Below, piece by piece: positions 1 to 11,800 of a stretch of 64,000 nt of DNA. Source of the stretch: Stenocarpella maydis (lineage: Eukaryota > Ascomycota > Sordariomycetes > Diaporthales > Diaporthaceae); assembly GCA_002270565.1 (NCBI GenBank), contig NQMI01000179.1, positions 19,704 through 83,703 of the forward strand. The letters are read 5' to 3'. Below the pieces are notes generated by a model. It had not been told where the DNA came from. It was given only the letters and a program-made list of their open reading frames with translations, and ran no database searches. A program made the translations under genes and the position numbers. The number at the start of each line of letters is the position of its first letter. The first letter of the stretch is position 1.

Positions 1-470
1 TTGGAAGTCGGTTACCTGAGCTGTAATGACCAACGGGCTCGAATTGACTTGAAGGCCAAACATCGAGGGTGTAGTGATCGACGTAGCTGAAATTGGTCTG
101 GTTTGATGAAGCCAGAACACTGAAGGAGGTGGTGACTGACATGGCTCGAATTGAGGTGGTTTGTTGGAGTTCAAACAACGAGGTTGTACTGATCGACGTG
201 TCTCGGATTGGTTGAGGTGGTTGAGTGGTTGAACGCCAGACATCGTAGTTGTGATGCCGGCATCAAGATGACCAGAAGGTGTCTCTCTGATCACGTCACC
301 ATGTTGGATCACGGTGGTATCTCCAGGATAGTGGTGGACATTCCGGAGACGATGTGGACTAGTGGCGGCATGATGGAGAACCGCAGGCTCGAAGTCTCAG
401 GTTGAGACCGTGGACATTGTGCGCTAAGAAGATGATGCGCGAAGCTCGAGGCGTCGATGTGACGAGTATC
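1..470. repeat. degenerate repeat-like non-coding stretch
   Basis: Variants of one phrase recur here: 'gtagtgatcgacgtagct' near 70, 'gtactgatcgacgtgtct' near 186 and a weaker form near 245, each preceded by an 'a(a/g)acatcg(a/t)' or 'aacaacgag' start. 'gctcgaattga' also occurs twice, near 37 and 142. Spacing is about 60-115 bp. No open frame longer than about 65 codons is present, so I read it as old tandem or dispersed repeat sequence or decayed coding DNA. Confidence 0.3.
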
Positions 471-846
471 AAGCAGCAGTGGACTGTGGATGTTGATTAA
501 GTGGAAAGCTCAAGGAACCGGAAGGTATCTCGAACAATGTTGGGTCTGTGGCGCCAGCTTGGATGATAAGGCGTGAAGAAGCCCTAGAGTATGTTGAGCT
601 GAAATCTGGACTGGAGTGCAGTTTTGATGGTTGTGTTGTGGATGAGATTCGAGAGTTGAGTGTTTCTCGATGCTGGATTCGAACGCAAAGATGCGCGAAG
701 TGTGATGATGGTGGTGATGCGTTTCTGCTTGGCATCTGCGTGTGCACTGCCCAAAAGCAGAGGCAGAAGGTCCCGGAGGACACCGCTTGGAGGTGCAGAA
801 TCCGTCTTCGTCCTCCGCCCCCTCCACCAAGGTGAAGAGGAGTTTT

Positions 847-2454
847 TCAAGTCTGAACTCTGACCGAAGAAGCACCCTCAGAGCTCCTAGGGAGATGAGG
901 GGAGAGGGATCTCGTGTTGGGCAAGAGGTGGCGGATGAATGGGTGGTGGTGGTACTGGTAGACGCAGAGACCGCAGAGACGACGCAGGCGAGAAGGCAAC
1001 AATCGATGACGGCCCCCCCCGACCATCGATGCGCCCGCTGCGTCCGTCTCCCGCCGTTGTCCAGAAACAGCCGATCCCGACCCAGCGTATGAGGACCGGT
1101 CCTGCGGGTACCTATGGTACCGCACCCATTCCCAAAATGCGTCTGACATTTCAAAGTCGGTAATATGACGACGGTCGGCGTAGCGACGAACTCTGAGTGG
1201 CTGCGTCCACGGCAGCAAGGCACACCAGAGGCTCTCACCAAAGACTTGGGAGAGGTTCCGACGCCAGCCTAGGTCCCAGGGATTACCGGTGTAAAATGCA
1301 AAGTCGTAGCCGTCCTCGGGGTGGTAGCGCGAAAGCGCGAACCAAAAACCGCCTCGAACTCCTGCGACCCGACGCATCTGGTGTTTCTCCGGCATCGTGG
1401 CATTCCGCAAAGCCAAATCTCGGAACTTGAGCAAGAGGTTGCCGCCCGCGAGGAACATGACGACGGCGACGGCCCTAATCACAGCCGGAACATGAACCGT
1501 GGCAGACGACCGACCTGTCCTCGAGATGGCGATGATAGAAATTACGACCACGAATGTCGCATCCAGACAGAGGAAGAGTATTGCCAGAAGGTAAGGCTTA
1601 ATGGTCTCGAGCCAGACACATACGCGAAACCTGGGGATGACACCATGTCAGCGGGATCCATGTGCAAGGGAAGGGTGGCAGTATATGGCTTACCAACCGC
1701 AGAAGTGGTCATAGAGAGCCAGGTGAAAACTGGCGCCACTTCTCTTCCCTTTCGCACGAAGCGACCCGATGTACTGACAATGGTACACCCGATCTGCAAG
1801 CGGCTCGTCTCGAGCCCGACAGCCAGCTCTGCAAAACCGAAGTCGTCTTGCATCGTCGTATCGGGCTGGACGCGACCCGCCCCGTATGAGGAAGTCGGAC
1901 TGGTGGACAGAAGTGCGCCCACACAACCGTGACCTTGGCGAATACGACCGAGCGACGGCGATAGCCCAGCACAAAAGGAACCAGGTACGGACTAGCCGTA
2001 GTCCGACCCAGACACCGATCGCGCCTGCGATCCGGCCCGTCGACTGCCCGGACGGTCGCAGCCAGAGGTCCCCAGTACTGTAATTCCAAAGCTGCCTGAC
2101 TGTGCGAAAACGGTCAGCGGAAGCGCCGCAGACGGTAAAGGTGAGGCGCGAAGACGGCAGGCATGAGGAAGGCGGATTTGAAGGCGACAGACGCGGAGAA
2201 GGAGACAGACGCGAAGAAAGCGAAGGGTGAGGCGAGGCAGAAGGGGCATCGTCAGCAGGACCACGGCGACGGCCAAGATCACAAGGAGGAGGAGAGGGAG
2301 AGGAGATAAAAGACTTACAGGCAAACATGTACCCCACAGACCAGGTGGACACGGTGAGGTAGACAAGGATACCGAGGACGAACACCCACCCCCCGGCTGG
2401 GTCATCGCTGAGCCAGTCGCGGAGGTTGCGCAGCCCGCACGTCGTGGGGTCCAT
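847..2454 (-). CDS. DHHC-type palmitoyltransferase-like protein (Pfa5-like), possibly broken
   Basis: Probable integral-membrane S-acyltransferase of the DHHC family. Read leftwards from an ATG at 2454, exon 1 (2454-2319) encodes an N-terminus with one hydrophobic segment (GGWVFVLGILVYLTV) and ends at a GTAAGT donor. Further on, one frame shows 'DRVYHC' (about 1800) and 'DHFCGW' (about 1700), matching the Cys-rich CRD ending in DHHC. A GTAAGC...CCAG intron (about 1691-1630) follows, then two hydrophobic segments and 'NPWDLGWRRNLSQVFG' (about 1290-1245), the post-CRD motif of fungal DHHC enzymes. The catalytic tetrad reads DHFC. The CRD is spread over two frames: 'GRFVRK', expected between HC and DHFC, lies in another frame, and about 36 extra bases without GT-AG ends separate them. 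This may be a frameshifted gene or one whose splicing I cannot resolve. The 3' end past about 1,090 is uncertain. Confidence 0.45.
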
Positions 2455-3110
2455 CGTGACTCAAGGTGAACCTGGGGGCGACCTCGAGAACCGTGACCGT
2501 GAACGTGAGATGATCCCCTCTTCGCGATGAGGAAAAAGAATTCGGAGGGAGAAATCAAAGAAAAGGTAAGCACCCGCGAGCTCGAATGATGCCTAATCAA
2601 TAGAAAACTGTCGCGAATGATTTCGCTCAAGCACAAAAGCTCCTTGAAGAAAAAAAGAAGAGAAGAGGAGGAAGATGGGAGGGAAAGGAGAAGAGTAAAT
2701 AAAGGCGACGGGGTGGAGCACCACACCGCACCACACCGCACCACAGCCTGCCTGTTCCAATGCGTGCCTTCCAGGCTGAGGGTGCGTTTGTTTGTTTGTT
2801 TACCTGGGGCAATGGTGCCTTCCTGGTGTGCTGAGCCTCGTCCGTTTCTACTCAGTTGGAACTGGTGGTGGTATTGTGACTGATAGGGGAAGGAGCTCGC
2901 TCGGGGCAGGCCACCGTAACACCGCGAAACGGTGGGAGAGAAACGCCCACGATGGAATGCGGGTATCAAGACGCAGACTCGAGGCGCCCTCATTGAGATT
3001 TTCTGACTGATCTCCCAGTGTAGGTCACCTTGGGGAGGCTTGGCCTTTGGGAGGTTGTCTTTCTGGAAGATTGCCATGGGGAACTGCCGTATAGAAGGGG
3101 ATCCAACGAG
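2455..3110. other. intergenic, purine/pyrimidine-biased leader
   Basis: This is upstream of the minus-strand palmitoyltransferase-like gene. On the plus strand it is purine-rich (2630-2710), so C/T-rich on the gene's strand, as in fungal promoters and leaders. It contains 'ccacaccgca' repeated in tandem near 2,722-2,741. No gene is supported. Confidence 0.4.
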
Positions 3111-3266
3111 ACGCCTGCACCATGCCCATGGACCATAGATACTTAGCTCTTCTCTCTTCGCGTAACAAACTGTTACAGCATAGCTAGATGTACGAGGAAA
3201 TAACTTAGTTGTTGCGCGAAAAGAGAAGAGTTAAGTATCTATGGTCCATGGGCATGGTGCAGGCGT
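3111..3266. repeat. long inverted repeat (hairpin, about 60-bp arms)
   Basis: The left arm starts 'acgcctgcaccatgcccatg' and the right arm ends with its reverse complement. Over the outer 50 bp the arms differ at two positions, and weaker pairing continues inwards to a loop of about 35-40 bases. Total span is about 156 bp. No target-site duplication is obvious at the ends ('ccaacgag' / 'tatatagc'). It could be a small foldback or MITE-type element, or a hairpin-RNA source. No protein is coded. Confidence 0.75.
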
Positions 3267-4706
3267 TTATATAGCGGGCCGGCCTCCTATCAAAGACGGG
3301 CATATCAAAGACGACGGTGCCAGAGATTCTCCTACAGTAGGCTGCCGTATACATTGTCCCATCCCAGGTCGTACTAGGGAACATCAGCCAATAGACAGTG
3401 TGCCTATGCAAGATTGTCCCGCGAGAAGTCTGCATGAGAGCACTACGAACCAATGACAGACCATCTCACGATGGACTACGCAGTGCGCAAGTGCATATGT
3501 GTCCCACAAGGGGAATGCGCCGCTCGACCCACTCCGAAACCTCACTGGCATCCCGAGCATCTCTCTGGACCGTCTGTCTTGCCCGTCCCCCAAAACGGTC
3601 TCCAGCCCCCAGAAATCTTCCCACCGTAAACGTGCCTTCTCTACCTGACGTAGGAAACTAAGTAGACAGGCATCACCAGGCGTCAGGCATGGGCAATGAC
3701 ATCAGGCAGTAGTAGCGGGCAGAGAGAGAGAGATAGAGAGGGAGCACTTCAATGTTCCTGCTCAGACCCGCAGCCAATGCCATGCACGGGGCGGCGAGCG
3801 TCTCGACTCATCATCCGTCACCGACCTTTTCCCACGCTGGGAAGTCGCCTTCGCATCGCAGCGTCAAGCCGCACCGCCCAAGTCAGAGTGCGCTTCCCCT
3901 GAACGACAAAGCTGGATTATAGCCGGGAAGGCGGAGGGGGTGTGGGCATGAAGACTCAATTTGCGAATGCCACGGGTGCAAATGGCACATCCAGTGGCAG
4001 CACCTGCCAGTTCCGCTTGGTGTGTGTGTGTTGCGGACACATTGATGCGGTGACTGGACCTCCCTCCACCAGGTGATGTAACAGGTCGAAAAATCGAGTG
4101 TGTCAGCTGCAAGACCGGCCACGAGCAAGAGGCAGCAGCAACCGCAGACGCTAGGGCAGTTGGCCGTCCTGGCTCCGGGTGGCCCGATGACATACGCGCC
4201 TGTCGTCAGTAAAGGGGACCGCAGGTGCCATGCGCGCATAGAAGGCGGGCCACCGAGCAGGCAAGCACTCTCAGACAGGTAGGAAGAGTAAATACATAGG
4301 CCTAATGGACGTCGAGGAAGGGCTGCCGTGACACCAAACCACCCAGGCTCTGATATCGAAGGATGCCAGAACAGGTGGAACCCCAATAGGTGAAAGTCGC
4401 TCTGCACCTGGGATACGCGCCGTGCCTCAAGTGCAACTGACATACAAGCTTGGCTCCCACAGCCAAAGGTAAGCACACATGTACAGTGACCTTATTGGCC
4501 CGGGGACCGTTGCCATGCCTGCCCTAGTCAATGCATGAACATGAGCAAGGAAGGCGCGTGAGAATGCATCAATACGTCCATCGGTTTGATTATTTTGGAC
4601 GCAGGTGGGCAGTGTTGAAAGCACAGTGTCACCGCCACCGCCACTACTCGCCTCGTGCTTCCAGGTCCAGCTGGCCATGTCGGGGTGTAAAACCGATATT
4701 CCCATT
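3267..4706. other. intergenic, no supported gene
   Basis: About 1.4 kb of GC-normal DNA. Open frames up to 197 codons exist on the minus strand but show no domain, no conserved motif and no consistent intron structure. I see nothing recognisable. Confidence 0.4.
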
Positions 4707-6071
4707 TTAATACCAAGGGTACCCAGGAAATGACAGGGTTGCCTGCAGTGGCGCCTCGCTAATGTTCCGCATCACCGTGTCCTCCAGCTCAGCCATCTCC
4801 TCCTGGAGCCTCGTGTCCAGCGAGTCATCCAGTTCAGCCGCCTGCTCGCCCATCTCCCTACGCAGCGTGTCCAATATGCGTGTCTCTGCCTGTCCAACGA
4901 GTTCTACCATCTCCTTCCTGTGAGCTGCAAGGGCGTCATCAAAGCGCTTCTCAAGAGCCGAAAGGCGCGAGTGGAGGAGATCCTCGAGGCTGGACGAGCC
5001 CAGTTGTTTCGGCTCATGGCATCCTGGGGGGGTGCTGCTGCCGCGTACGCGTTTCTTGCCTTTGTCGAGGGCAGGATAGACAGGGGCAGACCCAGACTCG
5101 TCATATTGGGGAGGGTCATCGTGCACTTTATGACCACGAGGATCGCTGTCACCGGGAGTGCTAGGTGCCAGACTATCCCCTTCGATGACCTTGCCTCCCT
5201 GGCCCTGGTAGAGAGTTGCTGCACTCGTCAACGCAGCAATGCTACAGGCTGACGGCTCCGATACGGCTTCGCACAGCTTGCGAAATCGTGCAGCAGACAG
5301 ACTCCGCCGGGGTACGGAAGCATACAACGTCAAGGACGTCTGCCTGGCCAAGTCGAACAGAGACGTAAGAATATGACTGGATGCCTTGTTCTTGGGTTCG
5401 CATGGCGTGGGGGGCAGCACCAGAGCCGGCGGCCTGGACAGAGCAAAGACCAGTGTTATGGTATCTTGACCCAGCATTTTATCCGCCGGGTCTGCATCGA
5501 ACGAGAGCTGGTTGATTCGCTCGGGGTAGATGTGGATGAAGATGTTGGTCCTGCCGTCACGCCGACGACTTGGGGCATGCTTAAGCTGGACCGAGGCACG
5601 CAGTTCAAAGAAGGCCTTGTTGGATGGGGGCAACCAGTGTAGGTCGAAGAGCAGGCCCGGCAGGCTTTGCCCTTCCCCCCACGACGCGAGGGCAGTGACC
5701 TTGGCCAGGTCGATTCTTGTGGGCCATGTTGGTTCGATATGCCCGGGAGATGGTGCACCAGCGCTGAAGCTCTTAGAAGATGAGGGGGGGGACCGGGTAG
5801 GGGACGGGGACGCATGAGCAGCGGCAGACGTGTCGGCAAGATTCGCGGGCCTTGTTGGGGTTGTGGGCTCATCAGGGCGTGGCGGGGCAGGGTCGTGTGT
5901 GTCGTCTCGTTCACGTCCAATATCCACAACATCATCGGGTACGTGGTCTGAACGAGGCGTATTCGGATTCGTCGTGGTGCCAGAGTATATGAGTGGAGGG
6001 GATGCTGACGTCGTACGATCCTTGGGAGAGGCGCATGGTGCACTGTCGGACACCATGGCGACTAAGGTCAT
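4707..6071 (-). CDS. conserved-looking fungal hypothetical protein with C-terminal coiled coil
   Basis: Single-exon frame of 454 residues; I do not recognise a named family. The N-terminal third (about 1-115) is low-complexity, rich in Pro, Ser, Thr and Asp. A folded-looking core follows (about 120-290: 'LPGLLFDLHWLPPSNKAFFEL', 'IFIHIYPERINQLSF', 'DTITLVFALSRPPALVLP'). A second linker has the acidic-basic run 'YPALDKGKKRVRGSS', and about 360-440 is a predicted coiled coil with heptad-like Leu ('SLEDLLHSRLSALEKRFDDAL'). It ends 'LSFPGYPWY'. No signal peptide or membrane segment is visible. The start could be the first Met or the Met at residue 6. The long frame, normal codon use and core-plus-coil design support a real gene; function is unknown. 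Confidence 0.7.
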   Translation of the reverse strand: MTLVAMVSDSAPCASPKDRTTSASPPLIYSGTTTNPNTPRSDHVPDDVVDIGRERDDTHDPAPPRPDEPTTPTRPANLADTSAAAHASPSPTRSPPSSSKSFSAGAPSPGHIEPTWPTRIDLAKVTALASWGEGQSLPGLLFDLHWLPPSNKAFFELRASVQLKHAPSRRRDGRTNIFIHIYPERINQLSFDADPADKMLGQDTITLVFALSRPPALVLPPTPCEPKNKASSHILTSLFDLARQTSLTLYASVPRRSLSAARFRKLCEAVSEPSACSIAALTSAATLYQGQGGKVIEGDSLAPSTPGDSDPRGHKVHDDPPQYDESGSAPVYPALDKGKKRVRGSSTPPGCHEPKQLGSSSLEDLLHSRLSALEKRFDDALAAHRKEMVELVGQAETRILDTLRREMGEQAAELDDSLDTRLQEEMAELEDTVMRNISEAPLQATLSFPGYPWY

Positions 6072-7185
6072 CGAGCGACTGTGGCGAGAAAAGGCTGCGT
6101 CGCGCTATCGAAGGGTCAGTTCCAAACAAGTTTCTCGCGCAATGCTCACCCAGTATGAATTGGCCCCGATGCTGCGCGCTTCGAGGTGGTCGAGTAAGTC
6201 GTGAATCGACGCAGGCTGCGGATGGTTTCGTCCCCGCACGCCCAGCCTAGCCACGACACACACAATTATGACGAGCTCCAGTGCTGCAAGAAGCACCAGC
6301 ACCCAGGGTCTTTCGCCGTCCGTGGAGCGACGAGTAGAAGCCTGTCAAACGTCGGTGCTGGCCGCGGGACACTGGTCGCCAGGAGTGTCGTGGACGGTAG
6401 GCAGGCGGTGCACGGTTACCTGCTGTGGGAGCAGATACCTGGAAACTACTTCGACCCGGCCTGGATGGGATGAGGTACGACGGTGATGCGTTGGGCCTGA
6501 CGGTGTTGTGATGGAGAGCGAGGCAGGCGGCAGAGAGCAACATGAATGGGGAGCTGAAGTCAGTTGGGGCCCGCCTGATCACATGATCAAATGCATGGCT
6601 GGGTGCCTGGCTGCCTGATTCGCCTGGGCAGGCCAGCTCCCTCTTATCTTATCTCGGCCACGCAAATGAATGCTCTCGCAACATTCACCCTCTCTCCTTG
6701 CCACTTGGGTAACACTCTACTTTGCTATGGCACCAATGGCGTATGGTACAATGGATAATATACCGATGCACCTCTATATTCTCGAAATGGAGGGGATAAC
6801 GGTGATCCCTACGCTGCCTTGGTCTCATCACGAAATGGCCCTGGCTTCAGCGAGGAAGAACATGTGGTTTCACCCCGGAACGTGCTCCATTTTCGCCATT
6901 GACAGTGAGTGACATGAATCCTCGTTGTGCTCGTGTCCGGAATCCGGCGTGTTCCTCGGGCGGCAGCTGCCGGGAACGGGGCTTGGGCTGGTTGATAAGC
7001 GCCGAGCTAATCGGCAAGGGGCTCCGTGGTCCGCGACGGGTGTCTCCCGATTTCTGAAGAGGGGGTCAGCCCTGGGTGTACCGCCGTCTTCACCACGCTG
7101 CAACCGGCTCTATTAGGTTTGTCACGGGAAATAGCGAGACAACTGAGACCAGATAGCTGTGCCAAGTAGGCATAGCCTGACAATC
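6072..7185. other. intergenic, divergent promoter region
   Basis: It lies between the divergent coiled-coil gene (-) and the aldehyde dehydrogenase gene (+), so it should hold both promoters. No convincing coding frame, RNA gene or repeat was seen. Confidence 0.4.
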
Positions 7186-8838
7186 ATGGCTGAAGGTGCG
7201 GACTCGGCAGCCCGGCTCTGGATCGCGGGCAAATACCAGCCAGGGAAAGGCAAGCTGTAAGTGCGTATGATGAGGCGGCGCATTCATCACAGCCATGCAG
7301 TGCAATGCAATGTAATGTAGCTGCTGACACGTGCTCCAACCAGCATCCCAATTGAGGATCCCGCCACCGGGCACGTCTTTGCCCACTGCCACTCGGCATC
7401 CGACCAAGATGTCGACAACACAGTCCAGCTCGCCCACCAGGCCTTCAAGTCGGGCGCCTGGTCCCGGCTCCCCCGGCACCTCCGCGCCGATGTCCTCGAC
7501 AAGGCCGCCGCCCTCCTGACCGAGGACCTGCCGGGCCTCATCGCCCTCGAGGTGCGCCAGACCGGCCGCGCCGTCCGCGAGATGAAGGCCCAGGTGCCCT
7601 CGCTGGTGCGCTGGTTCAGGTACTACGCCGCCCTCCTGCGCACCGAGGAGCGCGCCGTGCTGCCGACCCAGGGCAAGCTGCACAACTGGGTCGACCGCGT
7701 GCCGCTGGGCGTCGTGGCCCAGATCACGCCCTTCAACCACCCGCTGCTCATCGCCGTCAAGAAGGTCGCGCCCGCCCTCGCCGCCGGCAACTCGGTCGTC
7801 GTCAAGCCGAGCGAGCTCACCCCGCTGACCACCCTGCGCCTCGGCGAGCTGCTGGCCCAGGCCGGCGTCCCCGAGGGCGTCTTCAGCGTGCTCCCGGGCT
7901 ACGGGGCCACCACGGGCGCCGCGCTGTGCGCCCACCCGCTCGTCAGGAAGGTCGACGTCACGGGCGGGACGCCGGCCGGCCGCGCCATCGGGGCCGTCGC
8001 CGGTGGGAACCTGGCCCGGTACACAGCCGAGCTGGGCGGCAAGGCGCCCCTGGTCGTCTTCAGGGAGGCGCACGTCGACGCGGCCGTCAACGGCATCGCG
8101 TTCGGGGCCTTTGTTGCGAGCGGGCAGACGTGCGTGGCCGCCACGAGGATCATCGTCGAGAACCCCATCCTGGACGAGGTCCTCGAGAAGCTCGCGGCCA
8201 AGGCAGACGTCATCGCCAGGGGGATGGGGTCACCGGCCCATCCGGACTCCACCATGGGCCCTCTCATCTCGGAGAAGCAGCTGAACCACGTCGAGGCGCT
8301 GGTCCACGATGCCGTCAGCAGCGGGCACGCGAGGCCGGTGTTTGGGGGCGTCAGGCTACGGGGGACGAGCCGCCTGGACGGCACGGACTTTTCAAAGGGG
8401 CACTTCTTCGCGCCCACGGTGCTGACGTCCACCAGCGGCAACAGCATCCTCCAGGCGCGGCTCTGGAGGGAGGAGGCCTTTGGCCCCGTGGTGGTGGTGG
8501 TCGGCTTCGACACCGAGGACGAGGCCGTGGCGCTGGCCAACGACAGCGAGTTCGGCCTCGGCGCCGCCGTGTGGACGGGGGACCTCTCGCGGGCGCACCG
8601 CGTGGCGGAGAGCATCGAGGCCGGCATAGTCTGGGTCAACACGCACCACCGCAACGACCCCAGCAGCCCGTGGGGGGGAGCAAAGAGCGCGAGCGGCGTG
8701 GGGAGTGAGAACGGGGTCGACGCGTACCACGCGTACACCACCATGAAGAGCACGATCGTCAACTACGCATCGCCCGAGGAGAGCCTGGCTGCTGACGACT
8801 GGTTCAGGGAGGGCGGCGGTAGTGTTCGATATGGCTGA
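7186..8838 (+). CDS. NAD(P)+-dependent aldehyde dehydrogenase
   Basis: Oxidises an aldehyde to the acid using NAD(P)+; substrate unknown, probably cytosolic (no targeting peptide seen). Exon 1 is 7186-7256 and exon 2 is 7344-8838, with a GTAAGT...CCAG intron of 87 nt, giving 521 residues, normal for ALDH. Visible landmarks are 'ITPFNHP' (oxyanion Asn about 155), 'KPSELTP' (cofactor Lys), 'AELGGKAP' (general-base Glu about 253), 'GQTCVA' (nucleophile Cys about 287), 'EEAFGPVV' and the C-terminal 'WVNTHHRNDPSSPWGG'. The 34-residue Glu-Cys spacing matches the family. All core residues are present, so the enzyme should be active. The exon is very GC-rich, which explains the long shadow frames on both strands. 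ALDH subfamily cannot be assigned from motifs alone. Confidence 0.93.
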
Positions 8839-11800
8839 GGAAAACGGCATGGCCGAAGGGGGCCAGTCAGAATAGACTTTATTGATCTGGGATCAGCGCC
8901 ATCATGCCGGATATGCGTGCAGCTATCTTGTGAAAACCGGACACCTGACCTGCTTCCTTTTTAATGCCTGAGTAACATTGTCTGACACGCCGAGCCTACG
9001 CCCAAATTCAGACTTACTGGTCAGGCGCAAACTGCTTCGCGTTGTTATAGAAGTTTGTAGCAATGCCATGTGTGGACAACTCTAGCCGTCACCGTTTGGC
9101 TTCTCTTTGAACTGCCGCCCGCATCCTCGAAGACGAACAAATCCCCTTCTACTTTCACAATGAGAGGCGTCGCCACCCCCCTCCCCCCCTCTTAAACGGT
9201 GTTTCATCTGTTACATCTCCACGCAAAAAAGCTCATCGTCGACGGGATTGCCCTTTCTACGGGACACAGATGTAACATTCAATACAAGCCCGCAACGTCC
9301 GTATTAGAACGGTTCGGATCTCCACGGAACGCCTCACCTGGAGCCGCAATACACGAAAAGATGCCTCGCAAGGCCGAAACACAACCACCTTCGAAGACTA
9401 TACTAATGGGACTCTAGCGCAAGCAACAACCGCAAATCATGTCGGTGACAAATCAATCTGGGTGCTGTGAGCCAGATTATACCCCCGGCTGAAAGGCACA
9501 TTGGAGGCCGATGATGATCAAAGCACAGGCCTCCTCCAGTCTGAAGAAACACATATAGTCGTCGATACCGTGTCCGCACAGCAACAAGGACGATGAGCGA
9601 TGGCAGTCTGGGCGGGGCGGGAATCGTCACCATCATCGTCCAATCCTCATTTTCCCCGCGTCCGGGATACTTAGAGTCTTAGACTCACAGACCACGAAAC
9701 AGCCTTCCCACAAAACGAGGTCGATCCGTACGGTACGTCACGTTCCGTCGCCCCTGCGCCATCTCCGATAAAGTACGCAAGTCTTGACGTCGCCAAGCCC
9801 CAACTCAAAAGAGGCTAATGGAAAAGACATACGGCGGCAGGGACCACGAGAAGAACGGGGGACTTTGGTGTGCTGGATGGGATGACGGGAGCAATGATGG
9901 AATGGGAAAGGCGTAATGTGTGGCCAGGCCGGGCGCCACTCTCGGGAGAGGCGGTGCGGAATTCGTGGGTTGTCGTTCTCGGTCCGCACAACCGTGTGAA
10001 GGGACTGACTGATGGTGGGTATACTGTTGCCCTGTTTTCAGCTACCACCAGACAATACTAATTGTCATTGGTGGTTTTTATGCCGACGCGCGGATACCAT
10101 AGTGCAAATTTCGCAGAGTATTTCGGCACGGGCGATCCATCTCTCACTCTCGTCTGTGCCCCGTGACTATCGACATGTCTACTTGACCTAAGCGAATGTA
10201 ATCAATGTGTATAGTACTACCGAAGCTCAGCTATTATACGGCCACGGCTACTTAAGTACATACTGGGCAGGCTCCACAAGACACTCTCTCCTCCAGTTCT
10301 TAAGTATCAAGCGGCCAAGATACACCTTGCCGCTATCAGTATTGCCCTTAGAAGGACAAGGGTAATAGGCTAGAGCAACGCCAAGTGCTTTAGCAAGCGC
10401 TAGTTTTAAGGTTATCTAGAACGCCTATTTACACTAACTATATTGATAGAACTTATTTTATGCGCAGCTTGCACCATGCACCACGGAATGACTGCCGCTT
10501 TGTCTTTTTCGGGGTTACGCACATTTCAAGGCCCCGATACACCATTCCAGAGAGGCGCCACACCGCATACAAGGTGTCGCCAAAGGGAAGGCTAAAAATT
10601 CAAGTTCAACATTCGGCGTTAGAATAGCGCGAAAGCATGTAGCAATGCTAGCAACAAGGCCTGCTCCGGAGGCTGAGCATCCGCGCCCGACGATAACTAC
10701 ACCACTCCAAAGAACCTACCACGGACAATTCACAATTCTCGGATGGAATACTCACCGTTTTGATCGGACCACCATGCCTATGCGGTACCAACGGAGAAGG
10801 AAGAGCGGCCGCCGCGCCGTCCGGAAGTCTTGTGTCGTTAATAGTTTCGCAAGCAAAGCGGGTGCTACAAACGCTAGATAGCAGATATCAAAATATAACA
10901 CGGCTGAAGCATGAGAGCGCTAGAATATAACAGCATATGCAATCTCTGTATCTTTACTTTTCCGCATTAGATGGTGCGAAGATATGATAATATGACGAAT
11001 GAACGGGCAATCTGCAATACTGCGTCGTGCATGCCAAGAAACATCGGTGTAAACGACGACCCTTTTTACTATTAAGGTTCTATGTTCAGGAAGTAGTCAA
11101 CGTATGTCTGGGTTGCGCGGCCGATTGTGTGCGGCTAAAGGCCCGTATATAATAATATTCCTAAGCAAAGAATTTTAAGTGAATTACGTTATTGAATTCT
11201 CCGTATGTAAATATAATAAAACGAGTATAATAATTTAATTACTGTTACAGAATTAGCTATTTACTTGATTAAATACCTAAAATATAATAATGTTTTAATT
11301 AAAGAGCTAGGAAAAGTTAATAATGAATCATAAACCTATAGTTCCTGTATCTAAAGTCTATCAGTTTTACTCTGCTTATACACATTAATGAGGCTTAAAA
11401 TAAAGTCAATTATTCCTTCTAATAATTATAAAGAAACTGTTAAGGGTTAGCTATATTATGATAACTTTAGAAACTATTAAGTTAGTATTAAAGTATTAAT
11501 GATAGGAAATATTATAGCTTAGAAGCATGCTATTAAGATATTTTCTGTAATATTACCATAAGTAAATCATATATGTTATTTTCTATACATAGCTTTATAA
11601 TAGGGTGGTTAATGTGTTTTGAAAGTTTGGTATTGAGGAAAAGATCCCTTATAAAGATATTCAAGTTTTTCTATAGGGGGTAGTTGAACACAAATATCGC
11701 GTTACGCGCATATGGGGTGGCTCAGAATAGGGGATGGCTCAGATGTGGGCCGGGCACGTTAGCTACCATGAGATCAGGAGACCAGAATCCAATATGCTGG

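Noticed and set aside
510..1241. 243-codon minus-strand frame rich in Thr/His/Ser
   Set aside because: Composition reflects CA-repeat-like DNA and no domain is visible. It overlaps the better-supported palmitoyltransferase-like frame.
1992..3077. 361-codon minus-strand frame
   Set aside because: It reads through the leader and first intron of the palmitoyltransferase-like gene. Low-complexity Leu/Ser runs and no family motif.
7090..8762. Long minus-strand and third-frame open readings over the ALDH gene
   Set aside because: Shadows of a GC-rich exon; only the plus-strand frame carries conserved motifs.
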